Shown here piece by piece: positions 50,926 through 58,650 of a stretch of DNA of 64,000 nucleotides (position 1 is its first letter; the number at the start of each line of letters is the position of its first letter). A program made the position numbers and the translations under genes. The DNA lies in contig JAEXGH010000004.1 of NCBI GenBank assembly GCA_023450935.1, positions 1 through 64,000 of the forward strand, written 5' to 3'. Origin of the DNA: Verrucomicrobiota bacterium (GTDB lineage Bacteria > Verrucomicrobiota > Verrucomicrobiia > Opitutales > Intestinicryptomonadaceae). The notes beneath the pieces were generated by a model, which searched no databases, was not told where the DNA came from, and worked only from the letters and a program-made list of their open reading frames with translations.

Positions 50926-52158
50926 ATGGGAGAAAAAAAAGGATTGTTTCAATACAAGTGGACGTTGGTCGCGGTTCTCTGGTTCGCGTATTTTCTGAAT
51001 CAGGGAGACAGGCAGATTTTCAACACGGTCATTCCGCTGTTGAAGGCAGACTTGGGGGTAAGCGACGCGCAGATAGGCAATGTCGTGATGATTTTCACGG
51101 CGGTTTACGGCGTGCTCGTGCCGGTTTCGGGCTTTCTGGGCGACCTGTTCTCGCGCAAATGGATTGTGGTTGCAAGCCTGTTCGTGTTCAGCGCGGGCAC
51201 GCTTCTTACGGGGCTTAGCGGCGGACTTGCAATGCTCATTGTCTACCGCAGCGTGGCTACGGGCGCGGGCGAGGCGTTCTACTATCCGGTGGCAACGTCG
51301 CTTTTAAGCCAGTTGCATACCAATACGCGCGCCACTGCGCTTTCAATCCACCAGACGTCGCTGTATTTGGGTATAATTGTAAGCGGCTACGTTTCCGGCT
51401 ACATAGGCGAACACTACGGCTGGCGCGCCGCCTTTTACGCGTTCGGGTCTGTCGGCGTATTTTGGGCGGTTGCGGCTATGCTCGTTTTGCGCGACACTCC
51501 GCCGCCCGCGGAAAGAGCGGCGTCGGGGAGCGGGATAAAATTTTCAGAAATGCTGGCGGCTGTTATGCGCAAGGAGTCGTTTTACCTGCTTTCGCTCGCG
51601 TTTGCTTGCCAGTGTTTTGTGAACGTAGGCTACAATACTTGGATGCCGACGTATCTTTACGAAAACTTCGGGCTGTCGCTTTCGTCGGCGGGGCTTAATT
51701 CTATGTTGTGGCACTTTGCGTTCGCATTTGTGGGTGTCATGGCGGGGGCGAAAGTTTCGGACAAGTATTCTGCGAAGTTCAAAACTGCCAGAATGTGGGT
51801 GGAAATAGCGGGGCTTGCGCTCGCCGTTCCGTTCATCTTCGCAATCGGTGCGACTCAAAATTTCTATATTTGCTGTGCGGCAATGGCGGGCTTCGGCTTC
51901 TTCCGCGGAGTGTATGACTCCAACCTATTCGCCGCGCTTTTTGACGTTGTTAAACCGCAATACAGGGCCACCGCTTCGGGGCTTTATTTGGCGTTCGCGT
52001 TCGTTGTGGGTTCGCTCGCTCCGCGAGTTCTTGCGCACATCAAGGAGTCCGCCGACCTGGCTACGGGCATTGCCTCGCTCGACTGGTTCTTCTCGGCGGG
52101 CGCGGTATTTTTGCTTTTGGCCACGTTGCTGTTTTTTAGGAAAAACTACGAATCATAA
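50926..52158 (+). CDS. MFS transporter, sugar-acid (ACS-family) type
   Basis: 410 residues with 12 predicted TM helices. NQGDRQIFNTVIPLLKADLG in helix 1 and GFLGDLFSRKW in the loop between helices 2 and 3 are MFS signatures, as in ExuT/GudP-like anion:cation symporters. RSVATGAGEAFYYPVATSLL forms helix 4. It should import a sugar acid such as a hexonate or uronate, matching the dehydratase of the same run. It starts 12 bp after the mutarotase-like gene. Confidence 0.87.
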   Translation: MGEKKGLFQYKWTLVAVLWFAYFLNQGDRQIFNTVIPLLKADLGVSDAQIGNVVMIFTAVYGVLVPVSGFLGDLFSRKWIVVASLFVFSAGTLLTGLSGGLAMLIVYRSVATGAGEAFYYPVATSLLSQLHTNTRATALSIHQTSLYLGIIVSGYVSGYIGEHYGWRAAFYAFGSVGVFWAVAAMLVLRDTPPPAERAASGSGIKFSEMLAAVMRKESFYLLSLAFACQCFVNVGYNTWMPTYLYENFGLSLSSAGLNSMLWHFAFAFVGVMAGAKVSDKYSAKFKTARMWVEIAGLALAVPFIFAIGATQNFYICCAAMAGFGFFRGVYDSNLFAALFDVVKPQYRATASGLYLAFAFVVGSLAPRVLAHIKESADLATGIASLDWFFSAGAVFLLLATLLFFRKNYES

Positions 52159-52180
52159 TTTCTTCTAACTATTGTTTATT

Positions 52181-52948
52181 ATGAAAGAGCTGTTCGATTT
52201 GAAGGGGAAGACCGCGCTTGTTACGGGCGGGAGTCAGGGAATCGGCAGGGGGATAGTTCTCGCCCTTGCGGAATTCGGCGCGAATGTCGTCATAAACTAC
52301 CACTCGCGCGACGCGGAGGCGTTGTCGGCGAAAGCCGAGGCCGAGGAGTTCGGAGTGCGCGCGCTGCTCTGGAAATTCGACCTTTCCAAGACGGGCGTGA
52401 AGTCGGCTTGGGAGAGTTTTGCGGCGGAAAACGACTGCCACGCCGACATTCTCGTCGCAAACGCGTCGCTGCAGTTCCGCCACGAGTGGGACGAAATTAC
52501 CGAGGACGAATTCGCCGCGCAGATGAACGTAAATGTTCGTTCCACGCTCGAACTTATGCAGGCGACAGTCCCGTATATGAAACAAAAACGCTGGGGCAGG
52601 ATTTTGAACATAGGTTCGGTTCAACAGGCGCGATACAACCGCAGTATGGCAATCTACGCGGCGTCGAAATCCGCGCTTGTCAATTTGGTAAAAAACGTCG
52701 CCGCGCGCGTTGCGCCGTTCGGCATAACAGTGAACAACCTCGCTCCGGGGGTGTTCGCCACAACCCGCAACCGCGAAGTTTTGGCGGACGCCGAATTCAG
52801 GAAAAACATAGAGGCTAACATTCCGCTCGGTTTCATAGCCGAACCGCGCGACTGTGCGGGGACGGCCCTGCTGCTTTGCTCCGACGCGGGGCGATACATT
52901 ACGGGCGCGGATTTCTTTGTGGACGGCGGCTTCAGTTTATATCTTTAA
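52181..52948 (+). CDS. SDR-family NAD(P)-dependent dehydrogenase
   Basis: 255 residues from the ATG at 52181; a TTG nine bases earlier is less likely. Cofactor loop TGGSQGIGRG (about 16-25), VANAS in place of NNAG, catalytic Ser in NIGSVQ and the YAASK motif with Tyr and Lys intact. It likely oxidises or reduces a hydroxyl of the sugar-acid intermediate. It lies between the MFS transporter and the RraA-like aldolase on the same strand. Confidence 0.88.
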   Translation: MKELFDLKGKTALVTGGSQGIGRGIVLALAEFGANVVINYHSRDAEALSAKAEAEEFGVRALLWKFDLSKTGVKSAWESFAAENDCHADILVANASLQFRHEWDEITEDEFAAQMNVNVRSTLELMQATVPYMKQKRWGRILNIGSVQQARYNRSMAIYAASKSALVNLVKNVAARVAPFGITVNNLAPGVFATTRNREVLADAEFRKNIEANIPLGFIAEPRDCAGTALLLCSDAGRYITGADFFVDGGFSLYL

Positions 52949-52968
52949 ACATCAAATACAATCAAAAT

Positions 52969-53712
52969 ATGAGTATAGACCAGTATAAAAAAGAAGTGGG
53001 AATGATGAACTTGGAGAAGTTGATTGAGTCCCGCGAATACGTTTCAAAAAAGGAGCTTCCCGTTCCCGACGCCGAGATTCTTTCGCGTTTTGAACAGCTC
53101 TACACGGGCGCGATAAGCGACGTTCTGCGCGAATTCTGCCTTCTGAACCAGTCGTTGCCGTGGCACATAAAGCCCCTGCGCGAATACAGGTCGGTCGCGG
53201 GGTTTGCGTTCACCGTCAAGAGCGCGCCCAACGTCATGATTAAGGGCGAGATGGATTTTAGAACAAAGATGCTCGACGAGCTGGGAGAGAACCATTTCGT
53301 TGTTTGGGATACCTCCAACGATCAGGAAGCCACCCTCTGGGGCGGCGTTATGACAGCTACCGCCAAGGGTAAAAAAGTAAAGGCGGCGTGCATCGACGGC
53401 GGCATTCGCGACACCCACCAGATTCTCGAAGCCGACTTCCCCGTTTTCTACAAATACAGAATTTCCAACGGAAGTCTGGGGCGTTGTCTGATAACCCACT
53501 ACCAAGTCCCGATTCTCATCGGCAAGGTTGTAATCCGCCCCGGCGACATCGTTGTAGGCGACATTGACGGCGTAATTGTAGTTCCCCGCGATATCGCCTA
53601 CGACGTTCTCGTCCGCGCCGAGGAAATCAAAGCCAACGAAAAAAAGATTTTCAGCTGGGTTCACTCGGGGCAGACAATCAAGGAAATTAAGGAAAAAGGC
53701 GGCTACTTCTAA
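52969..53712 (+). CDS. RraA-like aldolase/decarboxylase
   Basis: 247 residues. Family motifs: TGAISDVLREF, SVAGFAFTVKSAPN, WGGVMTATAKGKKVKAA (substrate-binding turn), CIDGGIRDTHQI (Arg and Asp for pyruvate enolate and metal) and VVGDIDGVIVVPRD. RraA-fold enzymes cleave 4-hydroxy-2-oxo acids to pyruvate plus an aldehyde or oxaloacetate. An N-terminal extension of about 25 residues precedes the core. As the last gene of the run it fits a retro-aldol step after dehydration. Confidence 0.82.
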   Translation: MSIDQYKKEVGMMNLEKLIESREYVSKKELPVPDAEILSRFEQLYTGAISDVLREFCLLNQSLPWHIKPLREYRSVAGFAFTVKSAPNVMIKGEMDFRTKMLDELGENHFVVWDTSNDQEATLWGGVMTATAKGKKVKAACIDGGIRDTHQILEADFPVFYKYRISNGSLGRCLITHYQVPILIGKVVIRPGDIVVGDIDGVIVVPRDIAYDVLVRAEEIKANEKKIFSWVHSGQTIKEIKEKGGYF

Positions 53713-53723
53713 ATTTTTTATTT

Positions 53724-54062
53724 TTTAGAAGGGGCGGCAATCGGCGTAGCCGATATGCCTTTGACTTTTAGTTTAAGTTTATTTTTCGAAAGCGACGGGG
53801 GTTGGCGGTAGCCAATCCCCCTTTGTTTATTGGTTAAAGTTTTTTATATGTTCGAAAGCGTAGCCGATAGGCGGTAGCCTGTGCGGCTCTGTCAAGAGTT
53901 AAAGAATTGCTTTAAAAATTACAAAGACCGCGCGTATACATCGGTATACCGCGCGTCCTTTTCGCAACTCCTCCATGCCCAATCCGCAAAATCAATTTTT
54001 TTACATTTCCTAAAGAGGCGCGGATTGGCATAGCCAATTCCGATTTGTGCAAAATTAAAGCT
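53724..54062. repeat. REP-like elements and composite block, copy 1
   Basis: Two hairpin units (CAATCGGC-GTA-GCCGAT at about 53739 and GTTGGC-GGTA-GCCAATCC at about 53803) are followed by a block at 53851-54015 that recurs at 60006-60171, and then another hairpin unit (GGATTGGC-ATA-GCCAATTCC at about 54020). The block carries its own terminator-like hairpin at 53933-53962. Confidence 0.85.
53933..53962 (+). terminator. Terminator-like hairpin inside composite block 1
   Basis: GACCGCGCGTATAC, ATCG loop, GTATACCGCGCGTC, then CTTTTC. The equivalent hairpin in block 2 (60079-60121) has a different but still paired stem. Confidence 0.6.
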
Positions 54063-54076
54063 GTGTTGTTAAACAC

Positions 54077-54112
54077 AAGCCTTTCGGAATCCCGAAAGGC
54101 TTCTTTATTTTT
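54077..54112 (+). terminator. Terminator between the repeat block and the SDR gene
   Basis: AAGCCTTTCGG, AATC, CCGAAAGGCTT, then TCTTTATTTTT. The T-rich side is on the plus strand; it may end transcripts leaving the RraA run. Confidence 0.75.
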
Positions 54113-54154
54113 ATATTCCCCAAAGCGTCATTTTAAATGTTGGGCGAAGAAATT

Positions 54155-54901
54155 CTACGGGGCGTATGTCATTCCGCCGTTGATATTGATTGATTCGCCC
54201 GTAACGTAGCCGTTGCGCAGTGCGAAAATCACGCCGTCGGCGACTTCGTCGCAAGTGCCCGCGCGCCGGAGGGGAATCATGCTCATTTCAAGCTCGTAGC
54301 GTTCGGGAACTATGCGTTTTTGTAAATTTTCCGTGGCAATCATTCCTGGGGCGAGTGTGTTGGCCGTAATCCCGTGCGCCGCCCCCCTGAGCGCGAACGA
54401 ACGCGTCAGCGCGTGCAGCCCCAAATTGCCTACCGTGTAGGCTACCATGCTCGGTTCTGCAGGATAATACGCGCGCGCCGACGAAACGTTTATTATTCTT
54501 CCCCAGCCTTTGGGTTCGGCGTATTTAAAAAATTCAAGTCCGCACAAATACGGCGCGCGCAACTTTACGGCAATATTTTTGTCCCACCATTCGGCCTCCG
54601 ATTCGTCGGGACGGCGCGACAGTGGATCCACGCGCGCGTTGTTTACAAGCACGTCTACGCCGCCGTAGAGTTCGTTGAGGTCGGCAAACATTTTTACAAT
54701 CGCGTCGGGATTGGAAATATCGCAGACATACACCGCGCCGTCTCCGCCTTCCGCCTTGATCTCGTCTACAACAGCCTGAGCGCGTCCGACGTTGCTGTGG
54801 CAGTTTACCACAACAAAACAGTTCTCCGCCGCGAGGCGTTTGGCGATTGTCTTCCCGAGCCCCTGCGAAGAGCCCGTTACCAATGCAACTTTTTTATCCA
54901 T
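54155..54901 (-). CDS. SDR-family protein lacking the catalytic Lys
   Basis: 248 residues. The cofactor loop TGSSQGLGKT and NNAR are present, and Ser140/141 in NVSSARA and Tyr155 are in place. The YxxxK motif reads YTVGN, so Asn159 (codon at 54427-54425) replaces the Lys that normally lowers the Tyr pKa and binds the nicotinamide ribose. The C-terminus (GYVTGESININGGM) is normal. Activity may be weak or changed. The gene is divergent from the AraC regulator, and their 106-bp spacer holds direct repeats that recur upstream of a glycosidase gene. Confidence 0.82.
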   Translation of the reverse strand: MDKKVALVTGSSQGLGKTIAKRLAAENCFVVVNCHSNVGRAQAVVDEIKAEGGDGAVYVCDISNPDAIVKMFADLNELYGGVDVLVNNARVDPLSRRPDESEAEWWDKNIAVKLRAPYLCGLEFFKYAEPKGWGRIINVSSARAYYPAEPSMVAYTVGNLGLHALTRSFALRGAAHGITANTLAPGMIATENLQKRIVPERYELEMSMIPLRRAGTCDEVADGVIFALRNGYVTGESININGGMTYAP

Positions 54902-54959
54902 AAAAAACTCCTTCTTTTTAATTCTTCCCGTTGCTCGGAGTATAGATTATAAAAATGCT

Positions 54960-54988
54960 TGACCGTTTTTCCATCTTTAAATAATGAT
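54960..54988 (+). promoter_or_regulatory. Putative promoter of the AraC regulator
   Basis: TTGACC at about 54959-54964, 17-bp spacer, TAATGA at 54982-54987. The -10 box overlaps the first operator repeat. Confidence 0.45.
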
Positions 54989-55010
54989 ATGCTTTAAAAG
55001 AAATGATATG
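54983..55010 (+). promoter_or_regulatory. Direct-repeat operator, copy 1 (AraC type)
   Basis: AATGATATG at 54983-54991 and again at 55002-55010, 19 bp apart. The 28-bp site matches 57865-57892 at 24 positions. It covers the -10 box and the ATG of the AraC gene, suggesting autoregulation and control of the divergent SDR gene. Confidence 0.65.
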
Positions 55011-55946
55011 GACGCAAAACGGAAGTTCATCTGGAAATACGCCGACGACAACGAAATGATTTTCTGGCCGAAATCGGCAAAATGCAGCTTTCTTACTGGC
55101 TCTTCAAGGTTGATTTCCGAAAGCTACATACAGCGCGGCGGCGGGCGGAGGGGAAAAATAGAGGCGGTCGGCAAAAACGTTCCGCCGATACTCGAGCACT
55201 TCGGAATAGTATGGGCGGGCTTCTCGACAATGCCTAAATCTTTCTATCAAATTATAGGGAAAAGAAAATATTTTATGTTTTTTATTGTTGAAGACGGAAA
55301 AATGCCGCTTTCGGTCGGCAACAAAAAAACTGTTCTCTGCAGGCACGATTTTTTGCTTATTCCGCCCCGCGTGGACTTTGCGAAAATTTCAGTCGATAGG
55401 GGATATGCATCAACCCTTTGGGGCTTTTTGGACACTGAATGGTTCAGGAGCAAACGCGGACTTGCGGAGGTGGAAATTTACAGAAAACTCGGGTGCTCGG
55501 AGCTTGTTTTGCGCATCGTCCGCGCCTACGAATTGGGGGCGTATTCGGAAAACTGCAATACAGAAGTTCTGTGGAATTTGGCACGCGCGCTTGTTTCGGT
55601 TTTGAAGAAAAATTTGGATACGCCGCCCGCGCGCGATGTTAGGAAAATACGCAAATTCATCGACGCGCTCAAAAGGGGAGAATCGTTCGGCCTTACGCTT
55701 TCGGACGCCGCGAAAACGTTGGGCATACAGCCGTCCGCACTGAACGGCTATTGCCAGACACAGTATTCGGCGAGTTTTTCAAAACACTTGCAGTCGCTGA
55801 AAATGGAATCGGCCCTCAAGCGTTTGGAACGCGGAGAAAGTGTCTGCGAAACCGCCCGCGGCTTGGGTTATGCAAACCAGTTCGTGTTTTCGCGCGCGTT
55901 CAAAAAACACTTCGGAAGTTCTCCCAAAAACTTTGTCGGGCGTTGA
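55008..55946 (+). CDS. AraC-family transcriptional regulator
   Basis: 312 residues from the ATG at 55008, preferred over 54984 because the upstream bases look like promoter and operator. The C-terminal part has two helix-turn-helix motifs: LTLSDAAKTLGIQPSALNGYCQTQY and SVCETARGLGYANQFVFSRAFKKHFG in outline. The N-terminal 200 residues are a sensor with no family I recognise (GIVWAGFSTMPKSFYQIIGK, then RHDFLLIPPRVDF, a cupin-like stretch). It likely responds to a sugar and controls the SDR at 54.2 kb and the glycosidase at 56.0 kb. Confidence 0.85.
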   Translation: MDAKRKFIWKYADDNEMIFWPKSAKCSFLTGSSRLISESYIQRGGGRRGKIEAVGKNVPPILEHFGIVWAGFSTMPKSFYQIIGKRKYFMFFIVEDGKMPLSVGNKKTVLCRHDFLLIPPRVDFAKISVDRGYASTLWGFLDTEWFRSKRGLAEVEIYRKLGCSELVLRIVRAYELGAYSENCNTEVLWNLARALVSVLKKNLDTPPARDVRKIRKFIDALKRGESFGLTLSDAAKTLGIQPSALNGYCQTQYSASFSKHLQSLKMESALKRLERGESVCETARGLGYANQFVFSRAFKKHFGSSPKNFVGR

Positions 55947-55981
55947 AACGGCGAAGCGCGCGCGGCTGATTCGGCGCGTAT

Positions 55982-56022
55982 GCGCAAAAAAAGGCGGCTC
56001 TTTCAGGCCGCCTTTTTTTGCG
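55982..56022. terminator. Bidirectional terminator between araC-type and glycosidase genes
   Basis: GCGC and A-run, GGCGGC, TCTTTCA loop, GCCGCC, T-run and GCGC; it serves the two convergent genes. Confidence 0.92.
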
Positions 56023-56037
56023 CTGAAATTTCGGCGT

Positions 56038-57744
56038 TTACTTTCCCAAATTGCCCCAGCAATCGACCGAACGCACCTTGTATTGCGAAGCGTCGGTTGA
56101 ATCTACTTTGAACTTTGTGTCAACCGTGGAGGCAATCTGCTTGCCGTTTTTGTAGATTCTGTAGTAGCGGTGCTCGGGCGTGCGGTCGGGAATCCAAATC
56201 AGATTTCCTTTGTAAATTGAAACCCCGTTGATTGCCGCGGGCGTGCGGTCTTGGTAGTCGGTCGTGAAGAAGCACACAGACTTCGCGGGGATTTCCGCCG
56301 TGAAAGAGTCGCCTTTGGGGACAATCGTGCACTTGGCGTCCTGCAAATCGTTGAATTTGTTTTGGGGGACGTTGCCTGCCTCGTAGACATACATTCTCAG
56401 CGGCTTTACGATTTTCTGCTTGCTGTCCACCGAAATTTTCTTCGCGCCGCCGCGGTTGATTACCACTACCGACATCGTTCCGTCGCCGTTTTCGACCGCG
56501 CCCGTGCGGACGGTGTAGTCGGAGGAAACGGAGGGTAGCACGGTAGAGCCTGCGCGGAAAAGCTTCGCCAAATAGCCCATTGCGTAGAGTTCGGGATACG
56601 CCGAATAGTCTCCCTCGCGCGAGCCCCAGCGGAACATTCCCCACTTGTTGTATTTTATGTCGAGGCGGTAGACGCAGCGCGCGGCCTCGAAAATTGCCTG
56701 CTGGCGGGGCGAGTGCCCGTCTTCGACAAGGAAGGGGTCGGGGTAGTCGCAGAACGACCACGAAATGCAGCCGAGCGCGCCCGAGTTCATCGCCGCAACG
56801 CCCACTTCGAGCTTCGCCAAAACGGCCTCTTTGGCGGTTTCGGGCTGGCGGACGTTGTAGCTGAAGTCGTCAACCATAACCGGCGACGAGTTCCAGACCG
56901 AGCAGAACCCGTATTCGCCCAACAGGAAACGCTTGTTCTTGCGCAACGACATTCCCACGAGCTTGTCGAAATATTCCCTGTATTCGCCGTAAAGACGCAG
57001 GTCGTCAACGCGGCGTTTGTAGACATACCAGTGCGCGCAATAAAGCCCGACGTATTCGTCCATGTTGTCGATTGCCCACTGGATTGAGTCGATTCCCTTT
57101 TTGAGGTTTGTCGTTACCGCAACGTCTGTGGCTATTATTTTGATGTCAAGCCCGCGCTTTTGGAACGCCCAGTAGAGGGCGTCATTGTATTTTGCAAACA
57201 GGGGCATGTTGCCGATGAAGTAGTCGAACCTGTTGCCCGAACCGAGCTCGTTTGTCAGACAGTAGTAGCGGATTTTTCGGCAGTCGCGAACCTTTATCAA
57301 ATACTCCAGATTGGCGGCGATTTTGTCGGCGTATTCTTCGGGGTTTATTTTCTCGGGAAACGACGGCATGGGGCCGGGGCAGACGTAGAGCGTGGTGTCG
57401 GCAAGCCTGAAAGTTTTGTCGTAGTAGTCGGCGAACCTGTCAAGCTGCGATTTTGGACAGTCGTAGTTGGCGGTGTAGACGCGGCAGAACGTGGGCGAAA
57501 TTTCGCGGAATGTTTTCAGCGCGCGCTGGTTCATGAACGCGTCGTCCATAACTGGCGTAAGCGACGCCTCCGAGTTCTGGAAACCGAACCCGCCGAAGAG
57601 CCAGCGCATGATGGGCTTTTCGATTTTTATCTCCGCCGTTGATTGATCGGAACTTGCCGACGCCGCTTTTGCCTGCTCCGCCGAGAACGCACACGCCCCG
57701 AGCATTGTGGCAGCCGCCGCAATAAAGATTTTGCCGTATTTCAT
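56038..57744 (-). CDS. Secreted clan-A glycoside hydrolase (GH39/GH30/GH5-like)
   Basis: 568 residues from the ATG at 57744, which has an AGGAGG site and a signal peptide (about 27 residues); a longer frame upstream is spurious. TIM barrel with acid/base Glu166 in YYCLTNELG and nucleophile Glu277 in FLLGEYGF, then beta domains from about residue 400 (VVVINRGGAKKISVDSKQK in outline) and a fibronectin-like C-terminus (YYRIYKNGKQIAS). Likely an exo- or endo-acting retaining glycosidase. A direct-repeat site matching the AraC operator lies 120-150 bp upstream. Confidence 0.78.
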   Translation of the reverse strand: MKYGKIFIAAAATMLGACAFSAEQAKAASASSDQSTAEIKIEKPIMRWLFGGFGFQNSEASLTPVMDDAFMNQRALKTFREISPTFCRVYTANYDCPKSQLDRFADYYDKTFRLADTTLYVCPGPMPSFPEKINPEEYADKIAANLEYLIKVRDCRKIRYYCLTNELGSGNRFDYFIGNMPLFAKYNDALYWAFQKRGLDIKIIATDVAVTTNLKKGIDSIQWAIDNMDEYVGLYCAHWYVYKRRVDDLRLYGEYREYFDKLVGMSLRKNKRFLLGEYGFCSVWNSSPVMVDDFSYNVRQPETAKEAVLAKLEVGVAAMNSGALGCISWSFCDYPDPFLVEDGHSPRQQAIFEAARCVYRLDIKYNKWGMFRWGSREGDYSAYPELYAMGYLAKLFRAGSTVLPSVSSDYTVRTGAVENGDGTMSVVVINRGGAKKISVDSKQKIVKPLRMYVYEAGNVPQNKFNDLQDAKCTIVPKGDSFTAEIPAKSVCFFTTDYQDRTPAAINGVSIYKGNLIWIPDRTPEHRYYRIYKNGKQIASTVDTKFKVDSTDASQYKVRSVDCWGNLGK

Positions 57745-57864
57745 ATAAGATAACCTCCTTGTCGTTAAAATATCCGACGCCGACACCGTCGAAAATGTTC
57801 CGTGCCTGCCCGCCGATACAGAACCGATTTTACAAAACCCTCCTCCCCTTATCCAGCAAAAATA

Positions 57865-57892
57865 AATGATATACTTTATGAAAAATGATATG
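57865..57892. promoter_or_regulatory. Direct-repeat operator, copy 2 (AraC type)
   Basis: AATGATATA at 57865-57873 and AATGATATG at 57884-57892, 19 bp apart as in copy 1, with CTTTA in the same place of the spacer. It lies upstream of the glycosidase gene. Confidence 0.65.
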
Positions 57893-57972
57893 CTCTTGCT
57901 CCGTTCATACAAAACCCAAGAACCGCCCCAAATAAATATACCGCCACACCCGACCTAACTTCCAGTCCCGCA

Positions 57973-58158
57973 ATAGTATTGTAAATACTGTAGTCAAGAA
58001 AAATTTCCCCAACTACCTATATTAGAATATATAAACTACTTTCCGCTTCAGTGTATCTTCCCCGCTTCGAGACAAATAAAAATGCCCTTAATTTCTGTAT
58101 TAAATTGATTCTTAAATAATTAAATGATTTTATATGACTACAGTATTTACAATACTAT
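57973..58158. mobile_element. AT-rich segment bounded by perfect 24-bp inverted repeats
   Basis: The 24 bases at 57973-57996 are the exact reverse complement of 58135-58158. Each contains the palindrome AGTATTGTAAATACT. The 138 bp between them are AT-rich and non-coding. No target-site duplication is obvious. It may be a MITE-like element, or two operator copies that control the gene starting at 58196. Confidence 0.6.
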
Positions 58159-58195
58159 AACCTATTAGTCATACAATTAAAACAAAGGAATCAAT

Positions 58196-58633
58196 ATGGC
58201 AATATACGGAGCAGGATCTGTATGGGAATCGGGTGAAGAAATGGAAAATTTCTTTACTAACAATAATTTTGCTTTGGGGTGGAATTATACACGCGCAGAA
58301 GATTTATATGGACTTATATCCTCGATAAAAGCCGGCGACATTATTTACCTCAAATCAAAGTCCCCAAAATCTTCGAGAATGAATGTAAAGGCAATAGGTA
58401 TAGTTACTGAACCTTTTGTTCATCACTTAATTGCCAATAATATAGAGTTTGGCGTGTTGATGGGAATGAGTGGGCTTACCATAGGAGTTAAATGGGTTGT
58501 GAAAATACCGTTTGAACTGAAGATAGAAGAAGAACATGGCAAATTAACAACTTTCCGCCCGTCAACCTTCTACGAAGAATTTCTTCCGAGTGTCCAACGT
58601 GAAATAATAAACCATCTAACCAATCAATTTTAA
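58196..58633 (+). CDS. EVE/PUA-like domain protein
   Basis: 145 residues. The opening YGAGSVWES, the LYGLISSIKAGDIIYLKS core and VKAIGIVTEPF, followed by GVKWVVKIPF and TFYEEFLPSVQREI, resemble EVE/PUA-superfamily small proteins that bind modified bases and often accompany restriction or phage-defence genes. No nuclease or methylase lies beside it. Base composition is much more AT-rich than the surrounding genes, pointing to recent transfer. It starts 37 bp after the 24-bp inverted repeat, with AAAGGA ahead of the ATG. Confidence 0.55.
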   Translation: MAIYGAGSVWESGEEMENFFTNNNFALGWNYTRAEDLYGLISSIKAGDIIYLKSKSPKSSRMNVKAIGIVTEPFVHHLIANNIEFGVLMGMSGLTIGVKWVVKIPFELKIEEEHGKLTTFRPSTFYEEFLPSVQREIINHLTNQF

Positions 58634-58650
58634 CTCAACAAAATATAAAA

